Positions 54,601 to 63,362 of a stretch of 64,000 bases of DNA are shown here, piece by piece. The notes below the pieces were generated by a model. It saw only the letters and a program-made list of their open reading frames with translations. It ran no database searches and was not told the origin of the DNA. The position numbers and the translations under genes are program-made. Source of the stretch: Bradyrhizobium ottawaense (lineage in GTDB: Bacteria; Pseudomonadota; Alphaproteobacteria; Rhizobiales; Xanthobacteraceae); the NCBI RefSeq assembly GCF_900099825.1, contig NZ_LT629693.1, positions 5,777,001 through 5,841,000 of the forward strand, in the 5' to 3' direction. The number at the start of each line of letters is the position of its first letter. Within the stretch, counting starts at the first letter, position 1.

Positions 54601-54925
54601 GGCCCGACCATCCCATTCTGATGTCCCCAGTCAAGCACACAGCGCACGGTTTCCCATCTCCACGAGGACTCATCGTGAAGTTCTTGCGCCGATGAATCGT
54701 GCAGAGGAGAAGGCGGGATCCAAAGACGTCGGTGAACAGGCTCTGATGCGCGGGTTGGATACCGCATTTCCGTTTTTTCGTCTGGGGCTGTCCCTGGTCT
54801 AACGTCGGGCGTCGATCGGATGATCGGCCACATAATGGGTTTCAGGAATTCCCCTGCCGTGGTCCCACCTTCACCTCTGCACAATTGATGATGTCTGCGA
54901 CTCCCCTGATCCTGATTGCAACAAA

Positions 54926-54979
54926 GGGGGCTGTGGGCCGGTCGAGCGCACCTCACGACTCGAGCGGTCCACAGCCCCC
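54926..54979. terminator. Long hairpin downstream of IS110 copy 3
   Basis: GGGGGCTGTGG pairs with CCACAGCCCCC, and inside it CCG.TCGAG pairs with CTCGAGCGG, around a 12-base loop; total stem ~19 bp. It begins 8 bp past the stop of the 54987-56105 transposase. It could be a terminator, the IS end, or a guide-RNA hairpin as in IS1111-type elements, which carry theirs downstream of the gene. Confidence 0.55.
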
Positions 54980-54986
54980 AACGACG

Positions 54987-56105
54987 TTACGCCTGCCGAG
55001 GTGGCATGAGCTCTCGATTGATTGCCCAAATGAAGGCGGATAGCTCTCGGGCAATCGCCGTGACGATTACGGTTCGCCGCTTGCCCTTCCGCTCGAGTGA
55101 GCGGAAGCGTCCGCACAATCTGGTTTGCGCTTTCCACGCAATCTCTCGCGCGCGTCTCGGTGCGGCCTCCACCTTTGGCTGCTTGTCTCGGCTTACGCGC
55201 GGCGGATATCGATAGCTCCAGGCCGCTTCGACAAGAATACGTCGCGCCCGCCCATTACCGGCCTTGGTGATGCCGCCGCGCTTGACCTTATCGCCAGTCG
55301 AGCTTTCCGTGGGCACCAGACCCAGATAGCCCATCAGCTCGCGCGGATTTTGAAAGCGGGAGAGATCACCGATCTCGGCCAGCACCCCCACAGCCGCAAT
55401 GAGATCAATCCCCCGCATCGCCTGCAGCGCCGCGACAACCTCGGCAAGCGACCACTCGGGTACTACCTCGCGGATGGCATCTTCCAAACGCTCCATCCGC
55501 TCACTTTCCTGGCGTATCCCCTCAAGTAACTCTTCGAATGCGATGCGCTGCTCGCGATGCTCGAGCTTCTGTGACATCAGCCATCTCATGTGGGCTGGTC
55601 CCCACGTTGTCTTGCCCGGATAGATGCGTCCCAGCCGCAGCATCAATGACGAGATCTGTTGACGCTTGCCCTGGAGGTCCTTCTTCACTGCCTGACGGGC
55701 GCGCGAGAGATCGCGCATAGCCTCATGGCGCTCGTCCGGCACCCACACCGCGGTGAGCTCGCCCGCGCGCAACAGCTTGGCGAGGCTTACCGCATCGCGC
55801 CGGTTCGTCTTCACTCGATCGCCGGCCTTCTTCGGAACGAGCGAGGGGGCCACCACCAGGCAGTCATGGCCGAGGCTCTTGAGCAGTCTGTAGAGGCCAT
55901 ATCCTGTCGGCCCTGCTTCGTAGCAAAACGTCAGATGACAGCATTTCGCCGCAAGCTTTGCCACCAGCTTTCGGATCGCTGCCTCTGTGGCAGAAAACTC
56001 CCCGAGATATCGTACCTCGCCGCCACGGCCGCCATCGGCAATGGCTATTGCATTGCGCGATTTTGACGTATCGATTCCGACAAAGACCTCAGTATGATGA
56101 CCCAC
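54987..56105 (-). CDS. IS110 family transposase (copy 3, distinct type)
   Basis: 373 residues from a GTG at 56105 with GGAGGG just upstream. DEDD N-terminus: VFVGIDTSKSRNAIAIADG, FCYEAGPTGYGLYRLL, VKTNRRDAVSLAKLL. C-terminal Tnp domain: AMRGIDLIAAVGVLAEIG and MGYLGLVPTESSTGDKVKRG. It is clearly a different branch from the other two IS110 genes here (low similarity, own linker). Frame intact. It ends close to a strong hairpin at 54926-54979. Confidence 0.92.
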   Translation of the reverse strand: MGHHTEVFVGIDTSKSRNAIAIADGGRGGEVRYLGEFSATEAAIRKLVAKLAAKCCHLTFCYEAGPTGYGLYRLLKSLGHDCLVVAPSLVPKKAGDRVKTNRRDAVSLAKLLRAGELTAVWVPDERHEAMRDLSRARQAVKKDLQGKRQQISSLMLRLGRIYPGKTTWGPAHMRWLMSQKLEHREQRIAFEELLEGIRQESERMERLEDAIREVVPEWSLAEVVAALQAMRGIDLIAAVGVLAEIGDLSRFQNPRELMGYLGLVPTESSTGDKVKRGGITKAGNGRARRILVEAAWSYRYPPRVSRDKQPKVEAAPRRAREIAWKAQTRLCGRFRSLERKGKRRTVIVTAIARELSAFIWAINRELMPPRQA

Positions 56106-56304
56106 GACTCGCCCTCCTTGTTTGAGGCTCTGCCCGGTCCATCCAGGCAACCCTCGTCGCAACATCGAGGGTGAGTCGCCTCATTTTGTGGAGGGGACAT
56201 ACAGTCTAACGGACCTCATCGACCCGGGCGGCTGGGGACCCTCATCTTGTCCTAAGTATCGCGCCGTAAGCATGATTGGGGGGCGCGTTTCAGGAGGATG
56301 ATTC

Positions 56305-57153
56305 ATGCAAAAAGATTTCCGTTACCAGGCGCTCGGCGCGCTTTGCTTTCTACTGCTCGCACTTACCCTGAGCGGCCAAGGATTAGCCCAACAAGCGGCG
56401 AGCCGAAGCCTGTCCCAAGTCAACATTTCGCCCTTCCGAATCGTTGCCGAAGATGCGCTGGCGATTGTCAATTCGGGCAATCTCAAGCGCGCCAAGGCGC
56501 GGATCAAGGATCTCGAAACGGATTGGGACCGCGCCGAGGCAAAGCTTCGTCCGCGCAGTCCTGAGCAATGGCGAGCCATCGACAAAGCGATCGACGCAGC
56601 CCTGCTGCAACTGCGTGCTGACAGCCCGCGGGCTCCGGCCGCCAAGGAAGCTTTACAAAATCTGCTCGTCGAGCTTGGTCGGCCCGATCAAAGCGCAGCC
56701 GCTGCGCCGGGAAAAACCGAAGCTAGCGACTTGGCCAAGCTTCCGATTACAGACATCATTGCGGTGGTTGAGAAATTGCAGGCCGGCACCAGAGTGCTTG
56801 ACGTGAGCTTTGAGCCCAAAGACGGCCAGCCGGCCTATTTGGTGCGGACCTATGCGAATGGAAAAATCTGGGACGGTCTTCTCGACGGTGTGACCGGCGC
56901 GGCCATTGGCGGCGGCACGGTCATAGATGAGCTGGCACTTGACGATGAGGACAAGGCGGAAGTGGCAGCATCGAAGCACGCGAAAATCACGCTGCGACAG
57001 GCCATCGAAACAGCCGAGAAGGCCGGCGAAGGCCGTGCACTTAATGCTGGATTAGAACAAGTGCGCGGGCGGGTGGTATGGGAGATTTTGATTCAGAACA
57101 CCAAAGTGTCTCGGCAGGTTCACATCGATCCGATCACTGGAGAGATTTTGTGA
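56305..57153 (+). CDS. Secreted PepSY-domain protein
   Basis: 282 residues: signal peptide (LGALCFLLLALTLSGQGLAQ, residues ~10-29), helical middle (KRAKARIKDLETDWDRAEAK), and PepSY-like modules. The second is clear: ITLRQAIETAEKAGEGRALN and VWEILIQNTKVSRQVHIDP with final TGEIL. The first, near residues 150-190, reads LDVSFEPKDGQPAYLVRTYA. PepSY domains inhibit proteases or sit in iron-reductase modules. The start follows AGGAGG. The gene stands alone beside IS110 copy 3. Confidence 0.8.
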   Translation: MQKDFRYQALGALCFLLLALTLSGQGLAQQAASRSLSQVNISPFRIVAEDALAIVNSGNLKRAKARIKDLETDWDRAEAKLRPRSPEQWRAIDKAIDAALLQLRADSPRAPAAKEALQNLLVELGRPDQSAAAAPGKTEASDLAKLPITDIIAVVEKLQAGTRVLDVSFEPKDGQPAYLVRTYANGKIWDGLLDGVTGAAIGGGTVIDELALDDEDKAEVAASKHAKITLRQAIETAEKAGEGRALNAGLEQVRGRVVWEILIQNTKVSRQVHIDPITGEIL

Positions 57154-57214
57154 GGGCGGCCGATTTCTTACAGGCCGGTCGTGTGATTCCAAGGATCGCA
57201 ATGTTTCGCTAGGT

Positions 57215-57280
57215 CTGCTTTTGGGCACTTTTCGGACATGAGGGACCGCTTCGGCGATGTCCGTTCTCGGGCGGTGGAGC
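57215..57280 (+). repeat. Dispersed intergenic repeat, copy e (left part)
   Basis: CTGCTTTTGGGCACTTTTCG, GACATGAGGGACCGC, GGCGATGTCCGTTCTCGGGC. The right half is missing or too degenerate to see. The gap 57154-57495 has no gene. Confidence 0.6.
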
Positions 57281-57495
57281 AGGCATGCGCGTCACGCAAC
57301 CGCGCGGTTCGGGACATCAACGTTCTTCAAACCAAATTTAGGCTTGCTCCGTAGATCGCGTATCTGAGGTTGGTGGGGTGCCATTTACCGTCGCAAACTG
57401 ATCGCAAAATGCTAGGCTTTAGCCATTGCACAAGGCAAGTTTCAGGGGGCAGCTCGAGTTTATCACGCTTGTAGGCGATCTTGCGGGAGGCTCAA

Positions 57496-57741
57496 TTGGT
57501 TTCAGTCGATCATTTTAAATACGAGTTAATTGCGCAGTTGCGAAGCGCCGCGGCACAGGGCGCGACAACGGTCGTGGTCAACTCGACCGAGCTCTGCCGA
57601 TCCATTCGCAATGCCAACCACTCGACGCAGGCTTGTTGTGAGGCAATGGAGGCGGAAATAAAACCCGGCGACGTTGTGATCGAGCAGAAGAGCGGCACTG
57701 GGATGACGGTCCGCTATCTGTTGCCTCGTAAAGACGGCTGA
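57496..57741 (+). CDS. Small conserved-looking protein of unknown function
   Basis: About 81 residues. A TTG at 57496 is preferred because GGGAGG lies 5 bases upstream; a TTG at 57481 in the same frame is the alternative. The sequence SVDHFKYELIAQLRSAAAQG, TVVVNSTELCRSI and GDVVIEQKSGTGMTVRYLLP suggests a compact alpha/beta protein. A small DNA/RNA-binding role is possible but unsupported. No known family named. Confidence 0.55.
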   Translation: MVSVDHFKYELIAQLRSAAAQGATTVVVNSTELCRSIRNANHSTQACCEAMEAEIKPGDVVIEQKSGTGMTVRYLLPRKDG

Positions 57742-57912
57742 GAAACCGGATCGCATCGGCGCCCGTTAGTCGCTCGATCATCGAAGCTGCTTGCCACCAG
57801 TGAGGTGATAGAGCGGGAGCGGCCCGGCTGTGCGTTGCAAGCTGGATTTGATGATCTGGAGATGATTGGTCTTGCGCTTCTGCATCCGGCCCTTGAACGG
57901 AGCGTTTGTGCT

Positions 57913-58020
57913 TCAGGCCATCATGGATATCCGCGCGCGCCCGATCTCATTCTCGGAAAGGCCCTGAAAGGCCGCTAGTGCCACCAGATCACGGATGCGA
58001 CGGCGAGACCGTTTCTCCAT
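57913..58020 (-). CDS. Small HTH-like ORF downstream of IS110 copy 2
   Basis: 35 residues: MEKRSRRRIRDLVALAAFQG then LSENEIGRARISMMA, with TTGAGGAA before the start. It is homologous in sequence, place and direction to the ORF at 53097-53240. The shared flank also includes CTCGCAGACCTCGGC between it and the transposase. Too short to be a full regulator. Confidence 0.4.
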   Translation of the reverse strand: MEKRSRRRIRDLVALAAFQGLSENEIGRARISMMA

Positions 58021-58109
58021 TTCCTCAATCCAACTCGCAGACCTCGGCAAGTATCGTTCTGCTTGGCTTGGTGGTGCTAGGGATCAGCCCTTAGGTTAAA
58101 CCCGAGCGC

Positions 58110-59164
58110 TTACGCTGTTCTCGGCTCGACGCGTGCTTCGTAGCTGCGACCTTGCGCCAAAACGGTCCAGGTAATCCGCGCCAGCTTGTTGGCCAGTGCA
58201 GTTGCCAGAACATTGTGATGCAGGCGTTTTGCGGCAGCCGTGAGCCATACTCCGAAGCTGTGCTTTTGCCAGTTTTCCGGTCTGAGCAGAATAACGCGAG
58301 CACCCTGCATGAACAGCATGCGAAGATAGCGGTTTCCACGCTTGGTGATGCGGCCTAGGATGGTACGATCACCCGTGGACATCTGCTTCGGCACCAGGCC
58401 GAGCCACGCCGCAAAGTCGCGTCCTTTTACAAAGGCAGTGCCGTTGCCGATCGCAGCCACCATTGCGCCTGCAATGATCGGGCCGATGCCCGGGACCGTC
58501 ATCAACTGCCGGCAGCTCGCGTCGCCGCGCGCCAGGGCCTCGATCTCATCCGTCACATTTTCGATTCGCTCATCGAGATGAGACCAGTCGCCGGCGAGGT
58601 CCTCAACAATCCTGACCATGCGGGGCGACAATACGTCGGTACGCGTAGCCAAAATGTCTGGAAGTTGATGTCGCAGGAAGCGAAGTCCTTGCCGCACAGG
58701 CATGCCGCGCTCGAGAAGAAAACTGCGGATTTGGTTGATCACAGCTGTACGATCGCTGATGAGGCGAGACCGAACGCGGTGGAGCGCCTGGAGATCTAAT
58801 TGATTGTCGGTTTTTACTGGAACACAGCGTGTCGAGGGACGCTGCACGGCTTCGGCGACTGCGTAGGCATCCCGGAAGTCGTTCTTGTGGCCTTGCCGGA
58901 ACGGTTTGGCATAAGCGGGCGGTACCTGCTTTAAGTCATGGCCGAGCGCACTTAGCTCGCGAGCCACATAGTGCGTCGACATGCCAGCTTCGATTCCGAT
59001 CAGGCCCCGCGGCACATTGGCGAGCCGGGCTGCGATCCGGCCGCGGGCAATCTTCTCCGCAAAACGATTGCCCCCTGGTCGTCGAGGCCGATCAAATGCA
59101 TGATGTTCTTGCCTGTATCGATGCCAATGGTGTGAGCGACTGTAGCGGCTGTCTTATGGGACAT
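58110..59164 (-). pseudogene. IS110 family transposase (copy 2, frameshifted)
   Basis: The first ~38 codons from 59164 read MSHKTAATVAHTIGIDTGKN then IMHLIGLDDQGAIVLR; one missing base near 59055 moves the rest to another frame. That frame is complete to the end: GHKNDFRDAYAVAEAVQRPS, LMTVPGIGPIIAGAMVAAIG and FAAWLGLVPKQMSTGDRTIL. It is a close relative of copy 1. Without a programmed shift the enzyme lacks its first catalytic Asp, so it is probably inactive. Confidence 0.85.
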
Positions 59165-59170
59165 GGCGAT

Positions 59171-59229
59171 GTGCTCCTCGTGCTTCTAAGCCCCCCGCGG
59201 ACTCTGAGAGCCGTTAGGGGCGGGAGCAC
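59171..59229 (-). ncRNA. Structured leader of IS110 copy 2 (bridge-RNA candidate)
   Basis: The outer stem GTGCTCC (59171-59177) with GGAGCAC (59223-59229) equals copy 1. The middle CCCC with GGGG is also kept. The inner stem is GG(A)CTCT with AGAGCC instead of GCCAGC with GCTGGC, so the pairing is maintained with different bases. Confidence 0.5.
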
Positions 59230-59765
59230 GGCCGGTCCATCCCATTCTCGGACTGTGATGTCCCGCTTGAGTGTGCGCCGTGGAAAGGCGGCGCTTTCCA
59301 GTGGGTGTAAGTCCCACCCGGCAACCGCTCCAGCCGGAAGCAACCGGAGCAGTCATGGAGGTAACAAAGTGGCTGAAGCCTTCGGTATGCGTGTCACGAA
59401 TTGGTGACAGCGCGAGTGTGCAGGCCGTAACGCGAGTAAACGCCGAGCAAACCTCGAAAAGGACGATGCGCAGGCCGACCCGACCACTCTTTCGGGGAAG
59501 GCTGATACGGTTGGGTGCAAGAGCGAATTAATACTCCCAGCCGCTGCGCCGGGGTAGTGGCGACGGCATGTACACAAGGAAAGCGTACGCAACACGGGAA
59601 GCCCCATGGCGTGGCCAGCGATGACCAACCGAACGCCCGCGAGGGACAGGTCGGGCGCCTTGGGGTGGCGGAGAGGTTCGCAGTACCGCTGAAGCCGGGT
59701 AACGCCGGTGGAGGGAAGGGACCTCAGTTCAAGACAGACGCAACAAGTAGTGAGGGATTTGGAGA

Positions 59766-61097
59766 TTGGGTAACCTATCAACTCCGAAAACTGTTCAGAA
59801 ACTGCAGAAGGCGTTGCACGCGAAAGCGAAGGCAGAAGCCGGCTATCGGTTCTATGCCCTGTACGACAAGATCAGCCGCGAGGACATTCTGGCCCATGCC
59901 TATGCCCAGTGCCGCTCCAACAAGGGCGCACCGGGTGTGGACGGTCAAGACTTTGCGGATATCGATGCGTATGGCGTAGGGCGATGGCTTGGCGAACTGG
60001 CGCTTGCGCTCCGGGAGGAAAGCTACCGACCGGATCCTATCAGAAGAGTGTTCATCCCGAAGGCCAACGGCAAGCTCAGGCCGCTGGGCATCTCGACCGT
60101 GCGGGATCGGGTCTGCATGACGGCAGCGATGCTGGTGCTGGAACCGATCTTCGAAGCCGACCTTCCACCCGAACAGTACGCGTACCGTCCTGGGCGAAAT
60201 GCCCAGCAGGCGGTAATTGAGGTGGACCGGCTGCTGTTCCGAGGCCATCCGGAAGTCGTTGACGCCGACCTCGCGGACTACTTCGGGAGCATCCCCCATG
60301 CCGAACTACTAAAGTCGGTAGCGCGCCGGATTGTTGATCGGCGCGTGCTGCATCTGATCAAGATGTGGCTGGAATGCCCCGTAGAAGAAACCGATGATCG
60401 AGGAAGGAAGACACGCACGACCGAAGCCCGGGACAACCGGCGAGGCATCCCGCAAGGGTCACCCATCTCCCCACTACTGGCGAATATTTACATGCGCCGG
60501 TTTGTGCTGGGATGGAATATGCTCGGGTTGGAGCAAAGCCTCGGCTCTCGTATCGTGACCTACGCCGACGATCTCGTGATCCTGTGTCGGAGAGGCAAAG
60601 CCGAAGAAGCCTTGCAGCAACTGCGCAAGATCATGAGCAAGCTGAAGCTCACGGTCAACGAGGAGAAGACACGAATCTGCAGGGTTCCGGAAGGTGAGTT
60701 CGACTTCTTGGGCTACACGTTCGGACGGATGTTCTCAGAGAGAACCGGCCAGGCGCGCCTGGGATACCGGCCATCGAAGAAGAGCATCAAGCGCATGGTT
60801 GAGAAAATCCACGCACTGACAGACCGAACGGGGACATGGCAAGAAACCACAAAGCTGGTGGGCAAGGTGAACCGCACGCTGCGCGGATGGTCGAACTACT
60901 TCCAAGTAGGCACTGTCAGCAAGGCGTATCGGGCACTCGATAGCTACACCGCGATGCGGTTGCGCCGGTGGTTGCGCATCAAGCACAAGGTCAGGCGACG
61001 CAAGGGCGGGACCTATCCACTCCCGCATCTCTACGGGCACTTCGGGCTCGTACGGCTGAGCATGCTTGGGCACGACGTGCCGTGGGTGAAGGCGTGA
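59766..61097 (+). CDS. ltrA: Group II intron reverse transcriptase (intron 2)
   Basis: 443 residues from a TTG with GGAG directly upstream. RT blocks: [77 protein letters not shown], and the catalytic [11 protein letters not shown]. The C-terminal maturase-like region includes [20 protein letters not shown]. No endonuclease domain. The type differs from the RT of intron 1. The stop precedes domain V, as is usual. Confidence 0.92.
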   Translation: MGNLSTPKTVQKLQKALHAKAKAEAGYRFYALYDKISREDILAHAYAQCRSNKGAPGVDGQDFADIDAYGVGRWLGELALALREESYRPDPIRRVFIPKANGKLRPLGISTVRDRVCMTAAMLVLEPIFEADLPPEQYAYRPGRNAQQAVIEVDRLLFRGHPEVVDADLADYFGSIPHAELLKSVARRIVDRRVLHLIKMWLECPVEETDDRGRKTRTTEARDNRRGIPQGSPISPLLANIYMRRFVLGWNMLGLEQSLGSRIVTYADDLVILCRRGKAEEALQQLRKIMSKLKLTVNEEKTRICRVPEGEFDFLGYTFGRMFSERTGQARLGYRPSKKSIKRMVEKIHALTDRTGTWQETTKLVGKVNRTLRGWSNYFQVGTVSKAYRALDSYTAMRLRRWLRIKHKVRRRKGGTYPLPHLYGHFGLVRLSMLGHDVPWVKA

Positions 61098-61109
61098 CGT
61101 TTTGTCCGA

Positions 61110-61143
61110 GAGCCGGATGCGGGAAATCCGCCTGTCCGGTTCG
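61110..61143 (+). ncRNA. Domain V of group II intron 2
   Basis: GAGCCGGATGCGGG, loop, then CCGCCTGTCCGGTTC: 34 nt with the AGC triad and matching distal stem GCGG/CCGC. It lies 12 bp after the RT stop. Confidence 0.8.
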
Positions 61144-61289
61144 ATGAGCGGAGTGTGAAAACGGGGCCATGGTCGAACCAGTAAGGCACCGCCAAACGAA
61201 AGGGGCGGAAACAGATATGTTCGAACCTAAAACTACCGCGTCACACTTCGACTCTACCCGGTTTCTGCGATAAAGCAGAAGTCAGACTT

Positions 61290-61330
61290 CGGGGCCGCTA
61301 GGGCAGCTTTTGACCCATGTGCGACATCAG
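61290..61330 (+). repeat. Dispersed intergenic repeat, right half only (copy f)
   Basis: AGACTTCGGGGCCGCTAGGG, CAGCTTTTGACCCATGTGCG. It matches the right half of copy b. The left half is not adjacent, so the intron or IS110 copy may have displaced it. Sequence 61331-61579 has no supported gene. Confidence 0.55.
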
Positions 61331-61579
61331 TGAATCCCCTATCAGTCCGATGTTCCTTTGAGCCACAGTTGCGATTGATGCTGCGACCTCGGGCTAAATG
61401 GACACATTGGTCAACGATGTTGACTATTGAATATTCAAAAATATATTGAATGAGCGACCTTGCAAGACAATCGACAAAGCGCAAAATTTATAACCCGTAT
61501 TGAGATTACAATTTTTTGACTGGTCTCCGACCTCGACTTACGCAGTGTCTTTTTGACGCCATCGTTTTCGGTGTTGGTC

Positions 61580-61885
61580 ATGGAAATGCAACACGTCCGC
61601 AACTTCTTAGCGATTTGTGACGAACCGAGCTTTACGCACGCCGCACAAAAGTGCGGGATCAAACAACCATCGCTCGGTGAAGCCATCAAGCGCATGGAGC
61701 AGGCTATCGGGGGCGATCGTTTTGTACGATCCTCACCTGTCCGACTGACCGGCCTTGGGCTCCAGTTACGTCCAATCTGCGTCCAAATCAGCGAACTGCC
61801 TGAAAAAGCATGCGCTATGTCAATTTCGTTCGAAGACGCAGGGCGTTTTACTGACCCAACGCCAACACGTGAAGACTATCAATAG
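61580..61885 (+). CDS. LysR-type N-terminal fragment (DNA-binding domain only)
   Basis: 101 residues from the Met at 61580. The winged helix is clear: MEMQHVRNFLAICDEPSFTH, AAQKCGIKQPSLGEAIKRME and a variant of the wing (SPVRLTGLGLQLRP). A normal LysR protein has about 200 further residues that bind the inducer; here the frame ends soon after the linker helix. So it is either a truncated gene or a stand-alone DNA-binding protein. It lies 250 bp before the haloperoxidase-like gene on the same strand. Confidence 0.65.
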   Translation: MEMQHVRNFLAICDEPSFTHAAQKCGIKQPSLGEAIKRMEQAIGGDRFVRSSPVRLTGLGLQLRPICVQISELPEKACAMSISFEDAGRFTDPTPTREDYQ

Positions 61886-62134
61886 CATCGCAAGTCAGTC
61901 CAATCGTGGAAGCTCGCAATGAAGCCTAAAGCAAAAACCAACCTACCATTAGAAGTAATTGGCTTTTCCAACTTGGCTTAGTTATCAGCCTGACCGTCGC
62001 ACTCGTATCATCGCGGTCTGCGAACTTGGAATTGGTGATGGCTTTCTTAGATTAAAACGCACATTGCGGGGGTACGATTCATACCACATTGGCAGTCGTT
62101 TGAAAAATCCAACTTTTCGGAGAAGGAGGCAGCG

Positions 62135-63358
62135 ATGAACGTGCTGAAAGCTGCAATCGTCGGCCTGGCCCTGATGTCAGGCAATACACTGGTCCGCGCC
62201 GACGTCATCACCGACTGGAACAGAACCGCAATGGACGTGATGAAGGCGGTCAACGTGGGCGGTAACCCGTGGACGCGCAGCATGGCCCTGGTGAACGTGT
62301 CTATGTCTGACGCGGTCAACTCGGTACAGAACCGATATTCGCGTTACATGGCAACGGAGCTTCCAATTGACCCGAACGCCTCGGCCGAGGCCGCGGCCGC
62401 GGCGGCTGCACGCGAAATTCTCATGCGCCAATATCCCGGCCAGAAGGCGCAGATCGATGCAGCCTTCGCGGAGACGATGCAAACCATTCCGGACAACCCC
62501 GCACGGGTTGCGGGTATTGCTTTGGGCGAAAAAGCTGCGGCCGCCGTTTTCGCCGAACGTCAGAGCGACGCGACAAACGTGCCCGACACATACCGCCCGC
62601 TCACCACGCCTGGCGTATGGGTGCCGACCACGCCGCCGCTCTTCCCACAATATGCGACGGCCAAGCCGTGGGGCATGGACAGCGCGAGTCAGTTCCGCCC
62701 GGGTCCACCCCCGGCCCTCAACGGTGCTCTTTACGCGCGCGATTACAACGAAACCAAGGAAATGGGCGGAGTGAAAAGCACGAAGCGGACCGACGCGCAG
62801 TCCGACGCCGTGCGCTTCTGGACACAGGCCAACCTTGGGCCCGCATGGTTCCAGGCGGCCAGGCAGGCTTCCGCTCGTCGCGGCCTCTCTGTGGCAGAAA
62901 ACGCGCGAGTGTTCGGACTGATGTCCATGGCTCTCGCCAACTGCTTCATCGTCGATTGGGACGCCAAATTCCAATACAATTTCTGGCGGCCGATCACCGC
63001 GATCCGCAACGGCGACCAGGACGGCAACGATGCGACCGAACGCGACGCAGGCTGGCAGCCTCTGAACGCCACGCCGATGCATCCGGAATACCCGTCGCAG
63101 GCGGGGATCAACGCGGGTGCGGCGCGAGGCGTTCTGGAAGCTGCTTTCGGCAGCGGGCCGGAAGACTTCATCGTGTACGATACTTCCGACGCGCGCCTGT
63201 CACGCCAATTCACCAGCTTTGCGCAGATGGACCAGGAGCACAAAGAGGTGCGCATCTGGGGCGGCATTCATTTCCGCAATTCGCTAGAGGTCGGAGAGGC
63301 GATGGGTCGCAAGATCGCCGACCATCTCGTGGCAAATTACATGAAGCCGGCGCGGTAG
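62135..63358 (+). CDS. Vanadium-dependent haloperoxidase / PAP2-like secreted protein
   Basis: 407 residues with a signal peptide (VLKAAIVGLALMSGNTLVRA, cut near RAD). The vanadate/phosphate-binding order is visible: KFQYNFWRPITAIRNGDQDG (Lys and Arg), HPEYPSQAGINAGAARG (the usual PSGH loop, here PSQAG), and VRIWGGIHFRNSLEVGEAMG (Arg and His). Bacterial members of this kind are often phosphatases or haloperoxidases of unclear substrate. The altered PSQAG loop may change activity. GGAG precedes the start. The next gene begins 4 bp after its stop, so they are co-translated. Confidence 0.85.
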   Translation: MNVLKAAIVGLALMSGNTLVRADVITDWNRTAMDVMKAVNVGGNPWTRSMALVNVSMSDAVNSVQNRYSRYMATELPIDPNASAEAAAAAAAREILMRQYPGQKAQIDAAFAETMQTIPDNPARVAGIALGEKAAAAVFAERQSDATNVPDTYRPLTTPGVWVPTTPPLFPQYATAKPWGMDSASQFRPGPPPALNGALYARDYNETKEMGGVKSTKRTDAQSDAVRFWTQANLGPAWFQAARQASARRGLSVAENARVFGLMSMALANCFIVDWDAKFQYNFWRPITAIRNGDQDGNDATERDAGWQPLNATPMHPEYPSQAGINAGAARGVLEAAFGSGPEDFIVYDTSDARLSRQFTSFAQMDQEHKEVRIWGGIHFRNSLEVGEAMGRKIADHLVANYMKPAR

Positions 63359-63362
63359 GCCC

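Larger units (their letters stand above)
59273..61190 (+). mobile_element. Group II intron 2
   Basis: It begins GTGCGCCGTGGAAAGGCGGC and includes a reverse transcriptase (59766-61097) and domain V (61110-61143). The 5' end follows the IS110 copy 2 leader by about 40 bp, so it probably inserted in or at the end of that element. The 3' end is not certain; 61190 is an estimate based on typical domain VI length. Confidence 0.7.
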
